Origin: VAXT01 sp963794605
GTDB lineage: Bacteria > Actinomycetota > Thermoleophilia > Gaiellales > Gaiellaceae
Assembly (NCBI GenBank): GCA_963794605.1
Contig: CAWCEN010000002.1
Coordinates: 1-64,000 of the forward strand
Direction of reading: 5' to 3'
Length of the DNA stretch: 64,000 bases
Of the stretch, positions 16,336 through 25,177 are shown in pieces (within the stretch, counting starts at the first letter, position 1; every line of letters begins with the position of its first letter). The position numbers and the translations under genes were made by a program. The notes beneath the pieces are model-generated. The model ran no database searches, was not told where the DNA came from, and saw only the letters and a program-made list of their open reading frames with translations.

Positions 16336-17166
16336 ATGACCGAGCTGACACCAGAGGAGCGCCAAAGGCTCGCCGAGCTCTCGTACTACGAGCCGCCGGA
16401 ACCGGTGCGGCACGAGCCGCGCTTCCCGTTCCTGCGCAAGCTGATCGCGCCGCTCGTCGCGGCCGGCGCCTTCCTGCTCAAGTTCGGCGCGCCGCTCCTC
16501 AAGTTCAAGTTCCTGTTCTCGATCTTCGTCTCGGCGGCGTTCTACGTGTGGTTCGGCGGCTGGTGGTTCGGCGTCGGCCTGATCATCCTGCTGTTCGTGC
16601 ACGAGATGGGGCACGTGCTCGAGGCCAAGCGCCAGGGACTGCCCGTGAGCGCGCCGCTCTTCATCCCGTTCCTCGGCGCGATGATCACGATGCGGGAGAT
16701 GCCGCAGAACGCCTGGAACGAGGCCAAGGTCGCAATCGCGGGGCCGCTGATCGGGTCGCTCGGCGCGGCTGGGTTCTGGGTCGTCGGCGAGGCAACGGAC
16801 TCGAATCACCTGATCGCGCTTGCCTTCCTCGGCTTCTTCCTCAACCTCTTCAACCTGCTCCCGGTCGTTCCGCTCGACGGCGGCCGCATCGTGGCGGCGC
16901 TCCACCCGGTGTTCTGGGTGCTCGGCTTCCTGGGCCTGCTCGCGCTCGTCGTGTTCGCGCCGAACCCGATCCTGATCATCATCCTGGTCCTCGCCGGGCT
17001 CGAGCTGTGGAACCGCTGGCGCATGCGCAACCACCCCGAGCTCCAGTCCTACTACCGAGTGACGGCGCCGCAGCGCGCGATTGTCGCGACGCTCTACTTC
17101 GGGCTCGCGGCGTTGCTCGTGCTCGGAATGGAGGCCACGCACCTCCCGCGCGACGTCCTTCGCTGA
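16336..17166 (+). CDS. Site-2-protease-like membrane metalloprotease (peptidase M50)
   Basis: 276 residues with about five membrane helices. The first zinc motif is HEMGH (residues 89-93) and the second is NLLPVVPLDGGR in a later helix, giving the classical S2P active site inside the membrane. Members cut transmembrane anti-sigma factors or act in other regulated proteolysis. The start may be ATG at 16327 or 16336; neither has a good Shine-Dalgarno. The stop overlaps the ATG of the LOG-family gene (TGATG). Confidence 0.88.
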   Translation: MTELTPEERQRLAELSYYEPPEPVRHEPRFPFLRKLIAPLVAAGAFLLKFGAPLLKFKFLFSIFVSAAFYVWFGGWWFGVGLIILLFVHEMGHVLEAKRQGLPVSAPLFIPFLGAMITMREMPQNAWNEAKVAIAGPLIGSLGAAGFWVVGEATDSNHLIALAFLGFFLNLFNLLPVVPLDGGRIVAALHPVFWVLGFLGLLALVVFAPNPILIIILVLAGLELWNRWRMRNHPELQSYYRVTAPQRAIVATLYFGLAALLVLGMEATHLPRDVLR

Positions 17167-17858
17167 TGCAGGACGAGGAGCTCCTCCAGAGCCATCAGGG
17201 CGCCCTGCCCGAGAACGTGCTCTCGATCGCGCGCGAGTTCTGGGCCGGGTTCGCCGCCGTCGACAGGATCGACCGGCCCGCAGTCTCGATCTTCGGCTCT
17301 GCCCGCACTCACCGTGACTCCCGCGAGTACGCGGCGGCCCGCAAGGTGGGCCGACGGTTCGCAGAGCACGGCTGGGCCGTGATCACAGGCGGCGGCCCCG
17401 GAGTGATGGAGGCGGCCAACCGCGGGGCGAAGGAGGCCGGTGGCCTCTCCGTCGGCTTCAACATCGCCCTCCCGCACGAGCAGGGCTCGAATGCGTACCT
17501 CGACATCTCGTACACGTTCAAGCACTTCTATGCGCGCAAGGTCTGCTTCGTGAAGCCGGCGGAGGGGTTCGTCATCTTCCCGGGCGGCTTCGGCACGCTC
17601 GACGAGCTGTTCGAGGCGCTGACGCTGATCCAGACCGGCAAGGCGGAGAACTTCCCGGTCGTCCTGATCGACACGGACTTCTGGGCGGAGATGATCGACT
17701 GGGTGCGGAACGAGTTGCTCGCCGACGGGATGATCTCGCGCGAGGACCTCGACCTACTCCACACGACCGACGACCTCGACGAGGCCGTGCGAGCGATCGT
17801 CGACTGCTACGACGAGCGTACGGAGGTGCCGGCCGAGAAGCAGGCCGACGCCCGGTGA
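17166..17858 (+). CDS. LOG-family protein (putative cytokinin riboside 5'-monophosphate phosphoribohydrolase)
   Basis: 230 residues. The Rossmann fold contains the LOG signatures: ITGGGPGVMEAANRGA and PGGFGTLDELFEALT, with the Arg and Glu that bind and cleave nucleoside monophosphates. Bacterial members hydrolyse AMP/CMP-type nucleotides or cytokinin ribotides to free base and ribose 5-phosphate. It is coupled to the M50 gene upstream, and its stop overlaps the GTG start of selA (GTGA). Confidence 0.85.
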   Translation: MQDEELLQSHQGALPENVLSIAREFWAGFAAVDRIDRPAVSIFGSARTHRDSREYAAARKVGRRFAEHGWAVITGGGPGVMEAANRGAKEAGGLSVGFNIALPHEQGSNAYLDISYTFKHFYARKVCFVKPAEGFVIFPGGFGTLDELFEALTLIQTGKAENFPVVLIDTDFWAEMIDWVRNELLADGMISREDLDLLHTTDDLDEAVRAIVDCYDERTEVPAEKQADAR

Positions 17859-19155
17859 AGCTGCGCGACCTGCCCTCGGTCGACGAGCTCGCGCGGACGA
17901 GCAACGACGCGCTGGCGGTCGACGCCGCTCGCGCGGTCCTCGCACGCGCGCGCGAGGACATACGGGCGGGCGCGGATCCCGGGGACCTGGCGGAACGGCT
18001 CCGGGACGAGCTCGCAGCGGCCCGCACCGCAAGGCTGCGCCGGACGCTGAACGCGACAGGTGTCGTCGTGCACACGAACCTTGGCCGCGCTCCGCTTTCC
18101 AAGGCGGCTCTCGAGCGCGTCCACGAGGTCGGGCGCGGCTACTCGAACCTCGAGTACGACCTGAGCGCCGGCACGCGCGGGTCGCGGCAGGATCACGTGG
18201 CGGGCATCCTGCGCCGGCTGACCGGTGCCGAGGCGGCACTCGTCGTGAACAACAACGCGGCGGCGGTGCTCCTGGCTCTGGCCGCGCTCGGCGAAAGCCG
18301 CGACGTGCTCGTCTCGCGCGGCGAGCTGATCGAGATCGGCGACGGCTTCCGAATCCCGGACGTGCTGGCGCGCTCGGGCGCCCGGCTCGTCGAGGTGGGG
18401 ACGACGAACCGGACGCGCGCGGCCGACTACGAGCAGGCGATCGGGCCCGAGACCGCGGTGCTCCTGCGCGTGCACCAGTCGAACTTCCGCCTCGTCGGCT
18501 TCACGGAGCTGCCGTCCGTCGCCGAGCTGGCGAAGATCGCGCGGCGCCACGAGCTGCCGCTGATCGACGACCTCGGCTCAGGCCAGCTGAGCCCAAGTAA
18601 CACGGTGTTACTAAGTGAGGAGCCGTCGGTTCGCGAGAGCCTCGAGTGCCGGAGCAGACCTCGTCTGCTTCTCGGGGGACAAGCTGCTCGGCGGGCCGCA
18701 GGCCGGGATCGTCGTCGGGAACGCAGAGCTCGTCGAGCGGCTCCGGACAGCACCCGCTCCAGCGTGCGGCGCGCGCCGACAAGCTGACGCTCGCCGCGCT
18801 CGAAGGAACGCTCGCGCTCTACCTCGAGCCGGAGCGGGCAGTGCGCGAAGTGCCTGTCCTCCGCATGGCTCTCGAACACGCGGACGCGGTTCGCGCGCGT
18901 GCAGAGCGGCTGGCCGAGCTCACGGGCGGCGAGGTCGAGGAGACCGTCGGCCGCATCGGCGGCGGGGCGCTCCCGCTGGCAGAGCTGCCGAGCTTCGCGT
19001 GCGCCGTCGCGGAAGACCTCGCCGCGCCACTGCGTGCGGGTCAGCCGCCGGTTGTCGGTGTCGTTCGAGACGGCAGGCTCCTGCTCGACTGCCGCACGCT
19101 GACGGACGCCGAGGCGGACGAGGTCGCGGCGCTCGTCGCAGCAGCGCGCGCCTGA
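17855..19155 (+). pseudogene. selA: L-seryl-tRNA(Sec) selenium transferase SelA, interrupted by two single-base gains
   Basis: SelA converts Ser-tRNA(Sec) to Sec-tRNA(Sec) with selenophosphate and PLP. All parts are present but in three frames. Frame one (from GTG 17855) gives the N-terminus, TLNATGVVVHTNLGRAPLS and LPLIDDLGSG. Frame two gives the PLP-lysine motif CFSGDKLLGGPQAGIVVG. Frame three gives RADKLTLAALEGTLALYL and the C-terminus to the stop at 19155. Removing T at 18647 and G at 18750 restores one reading frame of 432 residues, normal for the family, with ESLEAGADLV and LRTHPLQRAARADK at the joins. The variable loop after LGSG is encoded by a 17-bp palindrome (18596-18612). Either sequencing/assembly errors or a decaying gene; selB and tRNA-Sec behind it are intact, which favours error. 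Confidence 0.85.
18596..18612. repeat. 17-bp palindrome inside selA
   Basis: agtaacac-g-gtgttact, perfect 8-bp arms about one base. It is markedly AT-richer than the surrounding gene and replaces codons that in other SelA proteins encode the loop before EP-x-V-x-ES. It lies 35 bp before the first frameshift. Confidence 0.7.
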
Positions 19156-20888
19156 TGCCGCTGACGGTCGGCACCGCGGGCCACATCGACCACGGCAAGA
19201 CCTGGCTCGTCCGGGCGCTGACCGGAAAGGACACCGACCGGCTGCCCGAGGAGAAGGAGCGCGGGATCTCGATCGACCTCGGCTACGCGCCGCTCGACCT
19301 GCCGGACGGGACGCGGCTGTCGCTGATCGACGTGCCGGGTCACGAGCGGTTCATCCGCAACATGGTTGCGGGCGCTAGCGGCATCGACCTCTTCCTGCTG
19401 GTGATCGACGCGAACGAGGGCGCGCGGCCGCAGACACACGAGCACCTGGCGATCCTCCGGCTGCTCGGGATCGGGCGCGGCGTCGTGGCGGTGACGAAGG
19501 CGGACGCGGCCGATCCGGAGACGCTCGAGCTGGTCGTGGCCGAGGCCCACGAGCTCGTGCCTGGCGCGGCCGTGGTTGCCGTCAGCGCGAAGACCGGCAA
19601 GGGGCTGGACGAGCTCCGTGACGCGCTGGCAACGGCGGCAGTCGGGCTCGAGCACCACGCGCTGCTCGGCGCGACGAGGCTCTACGTCGACCGCGCCTTC
19701 ACCCTCCGCGGGATCGGCACCGTCGTCACGGGGACGCTCTGGTCCGGCTCGGTCGGCGAGGGGGACGAGCTGCGCGCCGAGCCGGCTGGGATCGACGTGC
19801 GTGTGCGGAGCGTCCAGGTGCACGACGAGCCGGTCGAGCGGGCCGAGGCGGGGCAGCGGGTGGCGCTCGCCCTCCCCGGGATCGAGCGGAGCACCTTTCA
19901 CCGCGGCGACGCCCTCGCCGAGCCGGGCGCCTATCCCGTCAGCTACCGCCTCGACGTCGAGCTCGACGAGCTCGAGCCGATCGGCGACCACGCGCGAGTG
20001 CACGTGCATCACGGGACGACGGAGACTCCCGCCCGGGTGGTGCGGGTCGGGGAGCATTTCGCGCAGCTGCGGCTGGCCTCGCCCGTGGTCGCGGCGCGCA
20101 ACGACCGCGTCGTCCTTCGCAACGGGACGACCCTCGGGGGAGGCCGCGTCCTCGATCCGGCTCCCCCGCGAGCCCCCGATCCCGCCCGTCTCCGGTTGCT
20201 GGCGACGGACGACCCGGAGTCGATCGTGAAGGCGCTCGTCCACGAGCCGGTCCGCTCGAACGAGTTGGCCGCCCGTGCGCTGCTCTCCACCGCGCAGCTC
20301 GAGCGGGGCCTGGCCACTGTCGAGCACGCAGGCGAGTGGTACTTCTCGGGAGAGTGGCTCGACCACCTGCGGCGCCAGGCCAGGACTCGTCTGACCCTGC
20401 GCGCCGAGGCGGCTCCGCTCGACCCGGGCCTGGCCGCGGGCGAGTTGTTGCCCGCCGCGCCTTGGGCCGACGACATCCTTCCCCTGCTCGACCTCGAGCG
20501 CCGCGACGGGAAGGTCTACCTCCCGGGAGCGGGTGCGGGCCTCGGTGAGCGGACCGCCGAGGCCGAAGCGCTCGAAGCCGAGCTCGCGGAGGCGGGCTTC
20601 ATCCCGATGGCGGTCGACGATCCGGAGCTCGCACGCTTCCTCGAGGGCGAAGGCCGGCTCGTGCGGGTCGGTGACGGGCTCGCGATCGGCGTCGACGCCT
20701 ACGAGCGGGCGAAGAGCGCCCTCGTCGACGAGTGCCGATCGGCAGGGACGATCACGCTCGCCCGGTTCCGCGACCTCCTTGGCATCTCCCGCAGGCCGGC
20801 CCAGCTTCTGCTCGAGCGGTTCGACGCCGACGGGCTCACCCGCCGCATCGGCGACGAACGCGTTCTGAGGCGCGCTGAGCGTCGCTAG
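19155..20888 (+). CDS. selB: Selenocysteine-specific elongation factor SelB
   Basis: 577 residues. The GTPase domain has GTAGHIDHGKT (G1), RGISIDLGYA (G2), DVPGHERFIRNM (G3) and VTKAD (G4); beta-barrel domains follow (GTVVTGTLWSGS), and the C-terminal ~200 residues contain winged helices that in SelB bind the SECIS hairpin of selenoprotein mRNAs. SelB delivers Sec-tRNA(Sec) to UGA codons. The ATG overlaps the selA stop (TGATG), and the tRNA-Sec gene follows 13 bp after the stop, so selA-selB-tRNA form one unit. Confidence 0.95.
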   Translation: MPLTVGTAGHIDHGKTWLVRALTGKDTDRLPEEKERGISIDLGYAPLDLPDGTRLSLIDVPGHERFIRNMVAGASGIDLFLLVIDANEGARPQTHEHLAILRLLGIGRGVVAVTKADAADPETLELVVAEAHELVPGAAVVAVSAKTGKGLDELRDALATAAVGLEHHALLGATRLYVDRAFTLRGIGTVVTGTLWSGSVGEGDELRAEPAGIDVRVRSVQVHDEPVERAEAGQRVALALPGIERSTFHRGDALAEPGAYPVSYRLDVELDELEPIGDHARVHVHHGTTETPARVVRVGEHFAQLRLASPVVAARNDRVVLRNGTTLGGGRVLDPAPPRAPDPARLRLLATDDPESIVKALVHEPVRSNELAARALLSTAQLERGLATVEHAGEWYFSGEWLDHLRRQARTRLTLRAEAAPLDPGLAAGELLPAAPWADDILPLLDLERRDGKVYLPGAGAGLGERTAEAEALEAELAEAGFIPMAVDDPELARFLEGEGRLVRVGDGLAIGVDAYERAKSALVDECRSAGTITLARFRDLLGISRRPAQLLLERFDADGLTRRIGDERVLRRAERR

Positions 20889-20901
20889 CATCGACCGCTA
20901 G

Positions 20902-20994
20902 GGAGCGGCATGGGCCCGGTGGCCCAGCCGGTCTTCAAAACCGGTGCGGTCGTGTAACCCACGGCTCGGTAGGTTCGACTCCTGCGCCGCTCCG
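20902..20994 (+). tRNA. selC: tRNA-Sec (selenocysteine, anticodon UCA)
   Basis: 93 nt with the features of bacterial tRNA-Sec: an 8-bp acceptor stem GGAGCGGC/GCCGCTCC, a 6-bp D stem with a 4-base loop (TGGGCC-CGGT-GGCCCA), anticodon stem CCGGT/ACCGG with loop CTTCAAA (anticodon TCA reading UGA), a long variable arm, and the T loop TTCGACT. Discriminator G; CCA not encoded. It directly follows selB. Confidence 0.95.
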
Positions 20995-21099
20995 CTCGAC
21001 TTCTGGCCGCGAACGGCTGCGCCGTTCGCTCGCGGGATCGAACCGTTCGTCGCCTTGTCGCGACGGCGTAGGGTGTGCTCAACCGAGAAGGAGGCTGAG

Positions 21100-21384
21100 A
21101 TGGCACTTGCCCGTGTTGTTGCGTTCGACGGCGTCGACAGCGAGCGGATGGCGCAGATGCGTCAGGAGATGGAGCAGGGAGATCGGCCCGACGACATCCC
21201 GGCGAAGGAGCTGATCGTTCTCCACGATCCCGAGGCCTCGAAGTCGCTCGCGATCGTCTTCTTCGAGAACGAGGAGGACTACGCGAAAGGCGATGCGGCC
21301 CTCAATGCCATGCCCGCGTCGGACACGCCCGGGCAGCGCACGTCGGTGGCGAAGTACGACGTCGCGGTCCGGATGGCGGACTAG
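21100..21384 (+). CDS. Small conserved protein, possible ferredoxin-like (ABM-type) fold
   Basis: 94 residues. The start ATG has GAAGGAGGCTGAG in front. The pattern (MALARVVAFDGVDSERMAQM ... LAIVFFENEEDYAKGDAAL) of beta strand, long helix, strands and a second helix resembles dimeric alpha/beta-barrel proteins such as antibiotic-biosynthesis monooxygenases, but no catalytic motif is seen. It is followed 14 bp later by a cupin gene and an FAD oxidase gene on the same strand, so the three may be co-transcribed. Confidence 0.75.
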   Translation: MALARVVAFDGVDSERMAQMRQEMEQGDRPDDIPAKELIVLHDPEASKSLAIVFFENEEDYAKGDAALNAMPASDTPGQRTSVAKYDVAVRMAD

Positions 21385-21398
21385 CCACCCCACGCAGC

Positions 21399-21809
21399 AT
21401 GGAGGTCACCAGGAACGGAATCGACACGAATCCGGGACCGGCCGACTGGTTTACCGGCGCCGTCTACCTCGACCAGGTGGCGGCGCCGGAAGGGTCGTCC
21501 CGTGTAAGCGCGAGCAGCGTCCGCTTCACACCGGGTGCACGGACTGCCTGGCACGTGCACCCGAACGGCCAGACGATCTACGTCACCGAGGGCATCGGCC
21601 TGGCGCAGCGCCGCGATGGGCAGATCGAGGTCATCCGCCCCGGAGACCGCGTGTTCTTCGAGCCGGGCGAGGAGCACTGGCACGGAGCGGCGCCGAACCG
21701 GTTCATGACGCACATCGCGATCCTCGAAGTCGACGACGAGGGCAATCCGGCCACGTGGGGCGACCACGTGACCGACGAGGAATACGGAGCAGCGCCGCCC
21801 ATCGACTAG
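21399..21809 (+). CDS. Cupin-domain protein (carboxymuconolactone-decarboxylase-neighbour type)
   Basis: 136 residues forming a single cupin. The first metal motif is seen in TAWHVHPNGQTIYVTEGIG (two His) and the second in FEPGEEHWHGAAPNRFMTHI. Cupins with this WHxHPxGQ pattern are common next to oxidoreductases and hydrolases in soil bacteria. Cytoplasmic; no signal peptide. The weak Shine-Dalgarno and short spacing suggest translation with the genes either side. Confidence 0.8.
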   Translation: MEVTRNGIDTNPGPADWFTGAVYLDQVAAPEGSSRVSASSVRFTPGARTAWHVHPNGQTIYVTEGIGLAQRRDGQIEVIRPGDRVFFEPGEEHWHGAAPNRFMTHIAILEVDDEGNPATWGDHVTDEEYGAAPPID

Positions 21810-21819
21810 GCTCGCGCGC

Positions 21820-23154
21820 GTGCGGGGACTGGGCTCCTTCCGCGAGTCGTTCGCAGGCGGGATCGTCCTCCCGGACGATCCCGGGTACGACGCGGCGCGC
21901 GCGGTCTGGAACGGGATGGCCGACCGGCGACCCGCCCTCGTCGTTCGTCCTTCTGGCGTCGACGACGTGGTCTCCGCCCTTCGCTTCGCGCGCGAAGAGG
22001 AGCTCGTGATCGCGGTTCGCTGCGGCGGCCACAGCATCCCCGGGCTCTCGACCTGCGACGACGGGATCGTGATCGACCTCTCCCGGATGCGCAGCGTGGA
22101 GGTCGACCCGGAGCGTCGCGTGGCGCGCATCAGCGGCGGCTCGCTCCTCGGCGACCTCGACGACGCCGCGCAGGAGCACGGGCTCGTCTGCCCGGTCGGC
22201 GTCGTCTCGCACACGGGCGTCGCGGGCCTGACGCTCGGCGGCGGGATGGGACGGCTTCAGCGAAAGCACGGCCTCACGATCGACAACCTGCTCGCGGTCG
22301 ACCTCGTTACCGCCGACGGTCGGCTGGTGCACGCATCCGAGGAAGAGCATCCCGAGCTCTTCTGGGGTCTGCGGGGCGCGGGCCCGAACTTCGGCATCGC
22401 TACCTCGTTCGAGTTCCGGCTCCACCCGCTGGACCACGCGATCACCTTTGGGATGGTCGTCCACCCGCGGGAGCGCGCCCGCGAGCTCGCAGCGCTGTGG
22501 CGCGAGCTGGCCGAGAACGGGCCGGACGAGCTCTTCCTCTCCTTCGGCGTCACGAACGAGGATGAGGCGTACCTCACGGCGCTGCACTCGGGCCCGCCGG
22601 ATCGGGCCGAGCGCGATCTGGCCGACCTGCGGGCGTTCGGGCCGCCGTCGTCGGACTCGATCAAGGCCATGCCGTACCTCGAGACGCAGCACCTGGCCGA
22701 CGAGGCGCAGGAGTGGGGACACCGCTTCTACATGAAGAGTGCGTTCCTGCCGGCTCTGCCCGACGAGGCCGTTGACCTGCTGGCCGAGCACGCGCCACGG
22801 GCGCCGTCAGGAAGCGAGTGCGGCTTCTCGACCTGGGCCTGGGGCCGCAGGATCGCCGACGTCCCCGAAGACGGCACCGCCTTCACCGGTCGCGGCGCCG
22901 CTGCGTGGCTGGCTGCCGAGGCGATGTGGGACGACCCCGAGCTCGACGAGCAGTGCCGCGCGTGGGCCCGCGACGCGCTCGCCGACCTGGCGCCGTTTGC
23001 CTCGGACGGGCGCTACGTCAACGACGTGGCCGAGGTCGGCACAGGCCTGGCCCGCACGGTCTATGGCGACGCGAAGTACGACCGGCTCGTCGCGCTCAAG
23101 CGCGAGTGGGACCCGGACAACGTGTTCCGCCTGAACCAGAACGTGCAGCCGTAA
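21820..23154 (+). CDS. FAD-binding oxidoreductase of the berberine-bridge/vanillyl-alcohol-oxidase family
   Basis: 444 residues from GTG. The N-terminal FAD domain has VIAVRCGGHSIPG, whose His usually bonds covalently to FAD, and GVAGLTLGGGMGRLQRKHG. The segment that carries a second, cysteinyl attachment in bicovalent members reads VVSHTG here, so only one bond is expected. The C-terminus has the berberine-bridge helix NDVAEVGTGL ... YDRLVALKREWDPDNVFRLNQN. These enzymes oxidise sugars, alkaloid-like compounds or alcohols with oxygen; the substrate is unknown. Follows the cupin gene by 10 bp. Confidence 0.88.
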   Translation: MRGLGSFRESFAGGIVLPDDPGYDAARAVWNGMADRRPALVVRPSGVDDVVSALRFAREEELVIAVRCGGHSIPGLSTCDDGIVIDLSRMRSVEVDPERRVARISGGSLLGDLDDAAQEHGLVCPVGVVSHTGVAGLTLGGGMGRLQRKHGLTIDNLLAVDLVTADGRLVHASEEEHPELFWGLRGAGPNFGIATSFEFRLHPLDHAITFGMVVHPRERARELAALWRELAENGPDELFLSFGVTNEDEAYLTALHSGPPDRAERDLADLRAFGPPSSDSIKAMPYLETQHLADEAQEWGHRFYMKSAFLPALPDEAVDLLAEHAPRAPSGSECGFSTWAWGRRIADVPEDGTAFTGRGAAAWLAAEAMWDDPELDEQCRAWARDALADLAPFASDGRYVNDVAEVGTGLARTVYGDAKYDRLVALKREWDPDNVFRLNQNVQP

Positions 23155-23375
23155 CCCAGCGGGCTGCCACCGGCATCAGTTTGAACCGCGCTCACCCCGC
23201 AAGCTCGTTTGAGCCGCGTGTTAGCGCCATGTGAGAGGCCTCCCTCACGCTCGGTGCTGTCAATCGGCCAAGGAGGTCGAGCCATTCCATCTGATTCCCA
23301 TCGGCCGGCAATGGAAGGGCGCGGCCACCGGGCCAACACTCGACCTGTGACCACTGAGCTCAAAGGAGGAAACCC
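23155..23375. other. Intergenic region with two imperfect direct repeats
   Basis: No gene seen. Two 12-base near-copies, gtttgaaccgcg at 23179-23190 and gtttgagccgcg at 23207-23218, lie 150 bp before the next start, which has CAAAGGAGGAAACCC in front. They could be operator half-sites for the RTX-type gene; nothing further supports this. Confidence 0.3.
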
Positions 23376-25139
23376 ATGAATCGCATCCGACCCTGTCAAC
23401 TTGCAGTACTGCTGGCGTGTCTCTTGATCGTCCTCTTCCCGCAAGCCGGGGCGAGCGAGCTCAAGCCTGACACGATCTCCCCTGCCCGCTGGTCGGGCTC
23501 ATCCCCGCGCGTCGCCTCCGACGGGTCGGGGAATGTGATCGCGGTCTGGCGCGAGCTCGAAGACGACACGGCGGCGATTCGGGCGGCGTTCCGCCCGAGG
23601 AACGGAAGCTTCGGACCGTCCGAGCAGATCTCGGTGCCTGCCGTGGAGGCAGAGTCACCAAGAGTGGCGATGGACCGCCTCGGCAACGCCGTCGCGGTCT
23701 GGCAGGAGTCACGGACCGGTCACGACAGCGTCGTCCAGGCGGCGATCCGGCCGGCCGGCGGCGCGTGGAGCGACCCGCAGACACTGTCCGATCCGACCGA
23801 CCCTGCGTACGCCGCGGAGATCTCGATCGCGGACGGGCATGTGAGCGCGATCTGGATCGCCCGCCACGACTGGCTGCCGATCGTCCGCACGTCGAGCAGG
23901 ACGCTGGCGGACGCCTGGACGGACGCGGAGACGATCTCCGGTCCGATCGGCGCGTCGTTCGCGCCGATCGTCGCGGTTGACGATCGTGGCGGTGCCGTAG
24001 CGGCCTGGCAGTTGGGTGACGGCTCGCACCGCCTGATCCAGGCCTCGGTGCGCTCGACCGACGGAACGTGGTCGCAGCCGGAGCTCCTGTCGACGCCCGG
24101 TCATGACGCCACGGAACCGGTGCTGGCGGTCGACGGCGCAGGAGACGCGATCGTCGGCTGGGCTCGCTCGAACGGGTTGTGGAGGGCGGCGCAGATCGCG
24201 TCGCGGGCGGCAGGCGGAACCTGGGGCCCGCCGCGGAACCTGTCTCGTCGTGGACGCCATGCCGGCGGCGTCGAGCTGGCCATGAACCGCCGCGGAGACG
24301 CGCTGGTGAGCTGGGCCCAGGGTGGCGCGATGGCAGCCGCAGTTCGTCCGGCCGGCAAGGACCGCTGGAACCTGGCTCCGCTGGGTGTGTGCCTCTGCGG
24401 CTCGTTGCGATTCGAGATCGCCCTCGACGAAGAGGGGAACGCAACGGCCGTCTGGCAGGGCGGGTGGGCGGTCTACGCCTCGTACAAGGCGGCGGGTCAA
24501 GAGTGGCAGGAGAACTACCTGCTCTCCGGCTGGGACACGGAGTCTGCGTCCTTCACACCGGACGTGACCGCGCAGTCGCCGGACAATGCGATGGCCGTCT
24601 GGGTCAGCGAGGACAAATCGGACGACCACATCCTCGCCGTGGGCTACGACGTCAACACCTCGGCCCGTGAGCACGAGGACGAGGGCGATGACGACGGCTG
24701 CGGGGACGACGACGACTGCGGTGGGGACGACGAGGGCGGCGACGACGAGGGCGAGATCGTCCAGGGCACGTCTCACGCCGACACGCTCGTGGGCACGCCG
24801 GGCAACGACGTCTTCTATGCACGCGGCGGCAACGACATCATCGTCGGCCTCTCCGGACGCGACATCGTGTACGGCGGCCCGGGCAACGATCTGATCGTCG
24901 GCAGCAAGGGCAGCGACCGGCTCTTCGGCGGGCCAGGCCGCGACCGGATCGTCGGCGGGCACGGCAACGACCGGCTCAACGGCGGCAGCGGCCGGGACCT
25001 TCTGCGCGGCGGCTCGGGCGACGACATCCTCCGGGCCGCGGACCGCGGCCGGGATCGCGCGTTCGGCGGAGCCGGCCTCGACCGGTTCCGGCTCGATCGC
25101 TGGCTGGATCGCGCGCGTTCGATCGAGTCGAAGCTCTGA
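23376..25139 (+). CDS. Exported protein with sialidase-like propeller repeats and RTX calcium-binding repeats
   Basis: 587 residues with a signal peptide (residues 1-27). Residues ~30-440 contain about eight repeats of the form P-x-V-A-x-D-x-x-G-N-A-x-A-V-W, as in BNR-like beta-propellers. A very acidic linker follows (EHEDEGDDDGCGDDDDCGGD). The C-terminal ~130 residues are RTX nonapeptides (GGNDIIVG, GGPGNDLIVG, GGHGNDRLNGG), which fold as a calcium-bound parallel beta-roll. RTX repeats normally accompany type I secretion in Gram-negatives; here a Sec signal replaces that. Likely a surface or secreted binding protein. Confidence 0.85.
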   Translation: MNRIRPCQLAVLLACLLIVLFPQAGASELKPDTISPARWSGSSPRVASDGSGNVIAVWRELEDDTAAIRAAFRPRNGSFGPSEQISVPAVEAESPRVAMDRLGNAVAVWQESRTGHDSVVQAAIRPAGGAWSDPQTLSDPTDPAYAAEISIADGHVSAIWIARHDWLPIVRTSSRTLADAWTDAETISGPIGASFAPIVAVDDRGGAVAAWQLGDGSHRLIQASVRSTDGTWSQPELLSTPGHDATEPVLAVDGAGDAIVGWARSNGLWRAAQIASRAAGGTWGPPRNLSRRGRHAGGVELAMNRRGDALVSWAQGGAMAAAVRPAGKDRWNLAPLGVCLCGSLRFEIALDEEGNATAVWQGGWAVYASYKAAGQEWQENYLLSGWDTESASFTPDVTAQSPDNAMAVWVSEDKSDDHILAVGYDVNTSAREHEDEGDDDGCGDDDDCGGDDEGGDDEGEIVQGTSHADTLVGTPGNDVFYARGGNDIIVGLSGRDIVYGGPGNDLIVGSKGSDRLFGGPGRDRIVGGHGNDRLNGGSGRDLLRGGSGDDILRAADRGRDRAFGGAGLDRFRLDRWLDRARSIESKL

Positions 25140-25177
25140 TCGAGTCGTAGACGGGCTGCTCTACCCTGCTTCCTGGG

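Noticed and set aside
18647..18750. Programmed +1 frameshifting in selA and kdpD
   Set aside because: No slippery sequence, stop codon or hairpin is shared by the five sites, and both genes are uninterrupted in known families; indel errors or decay are simpler.
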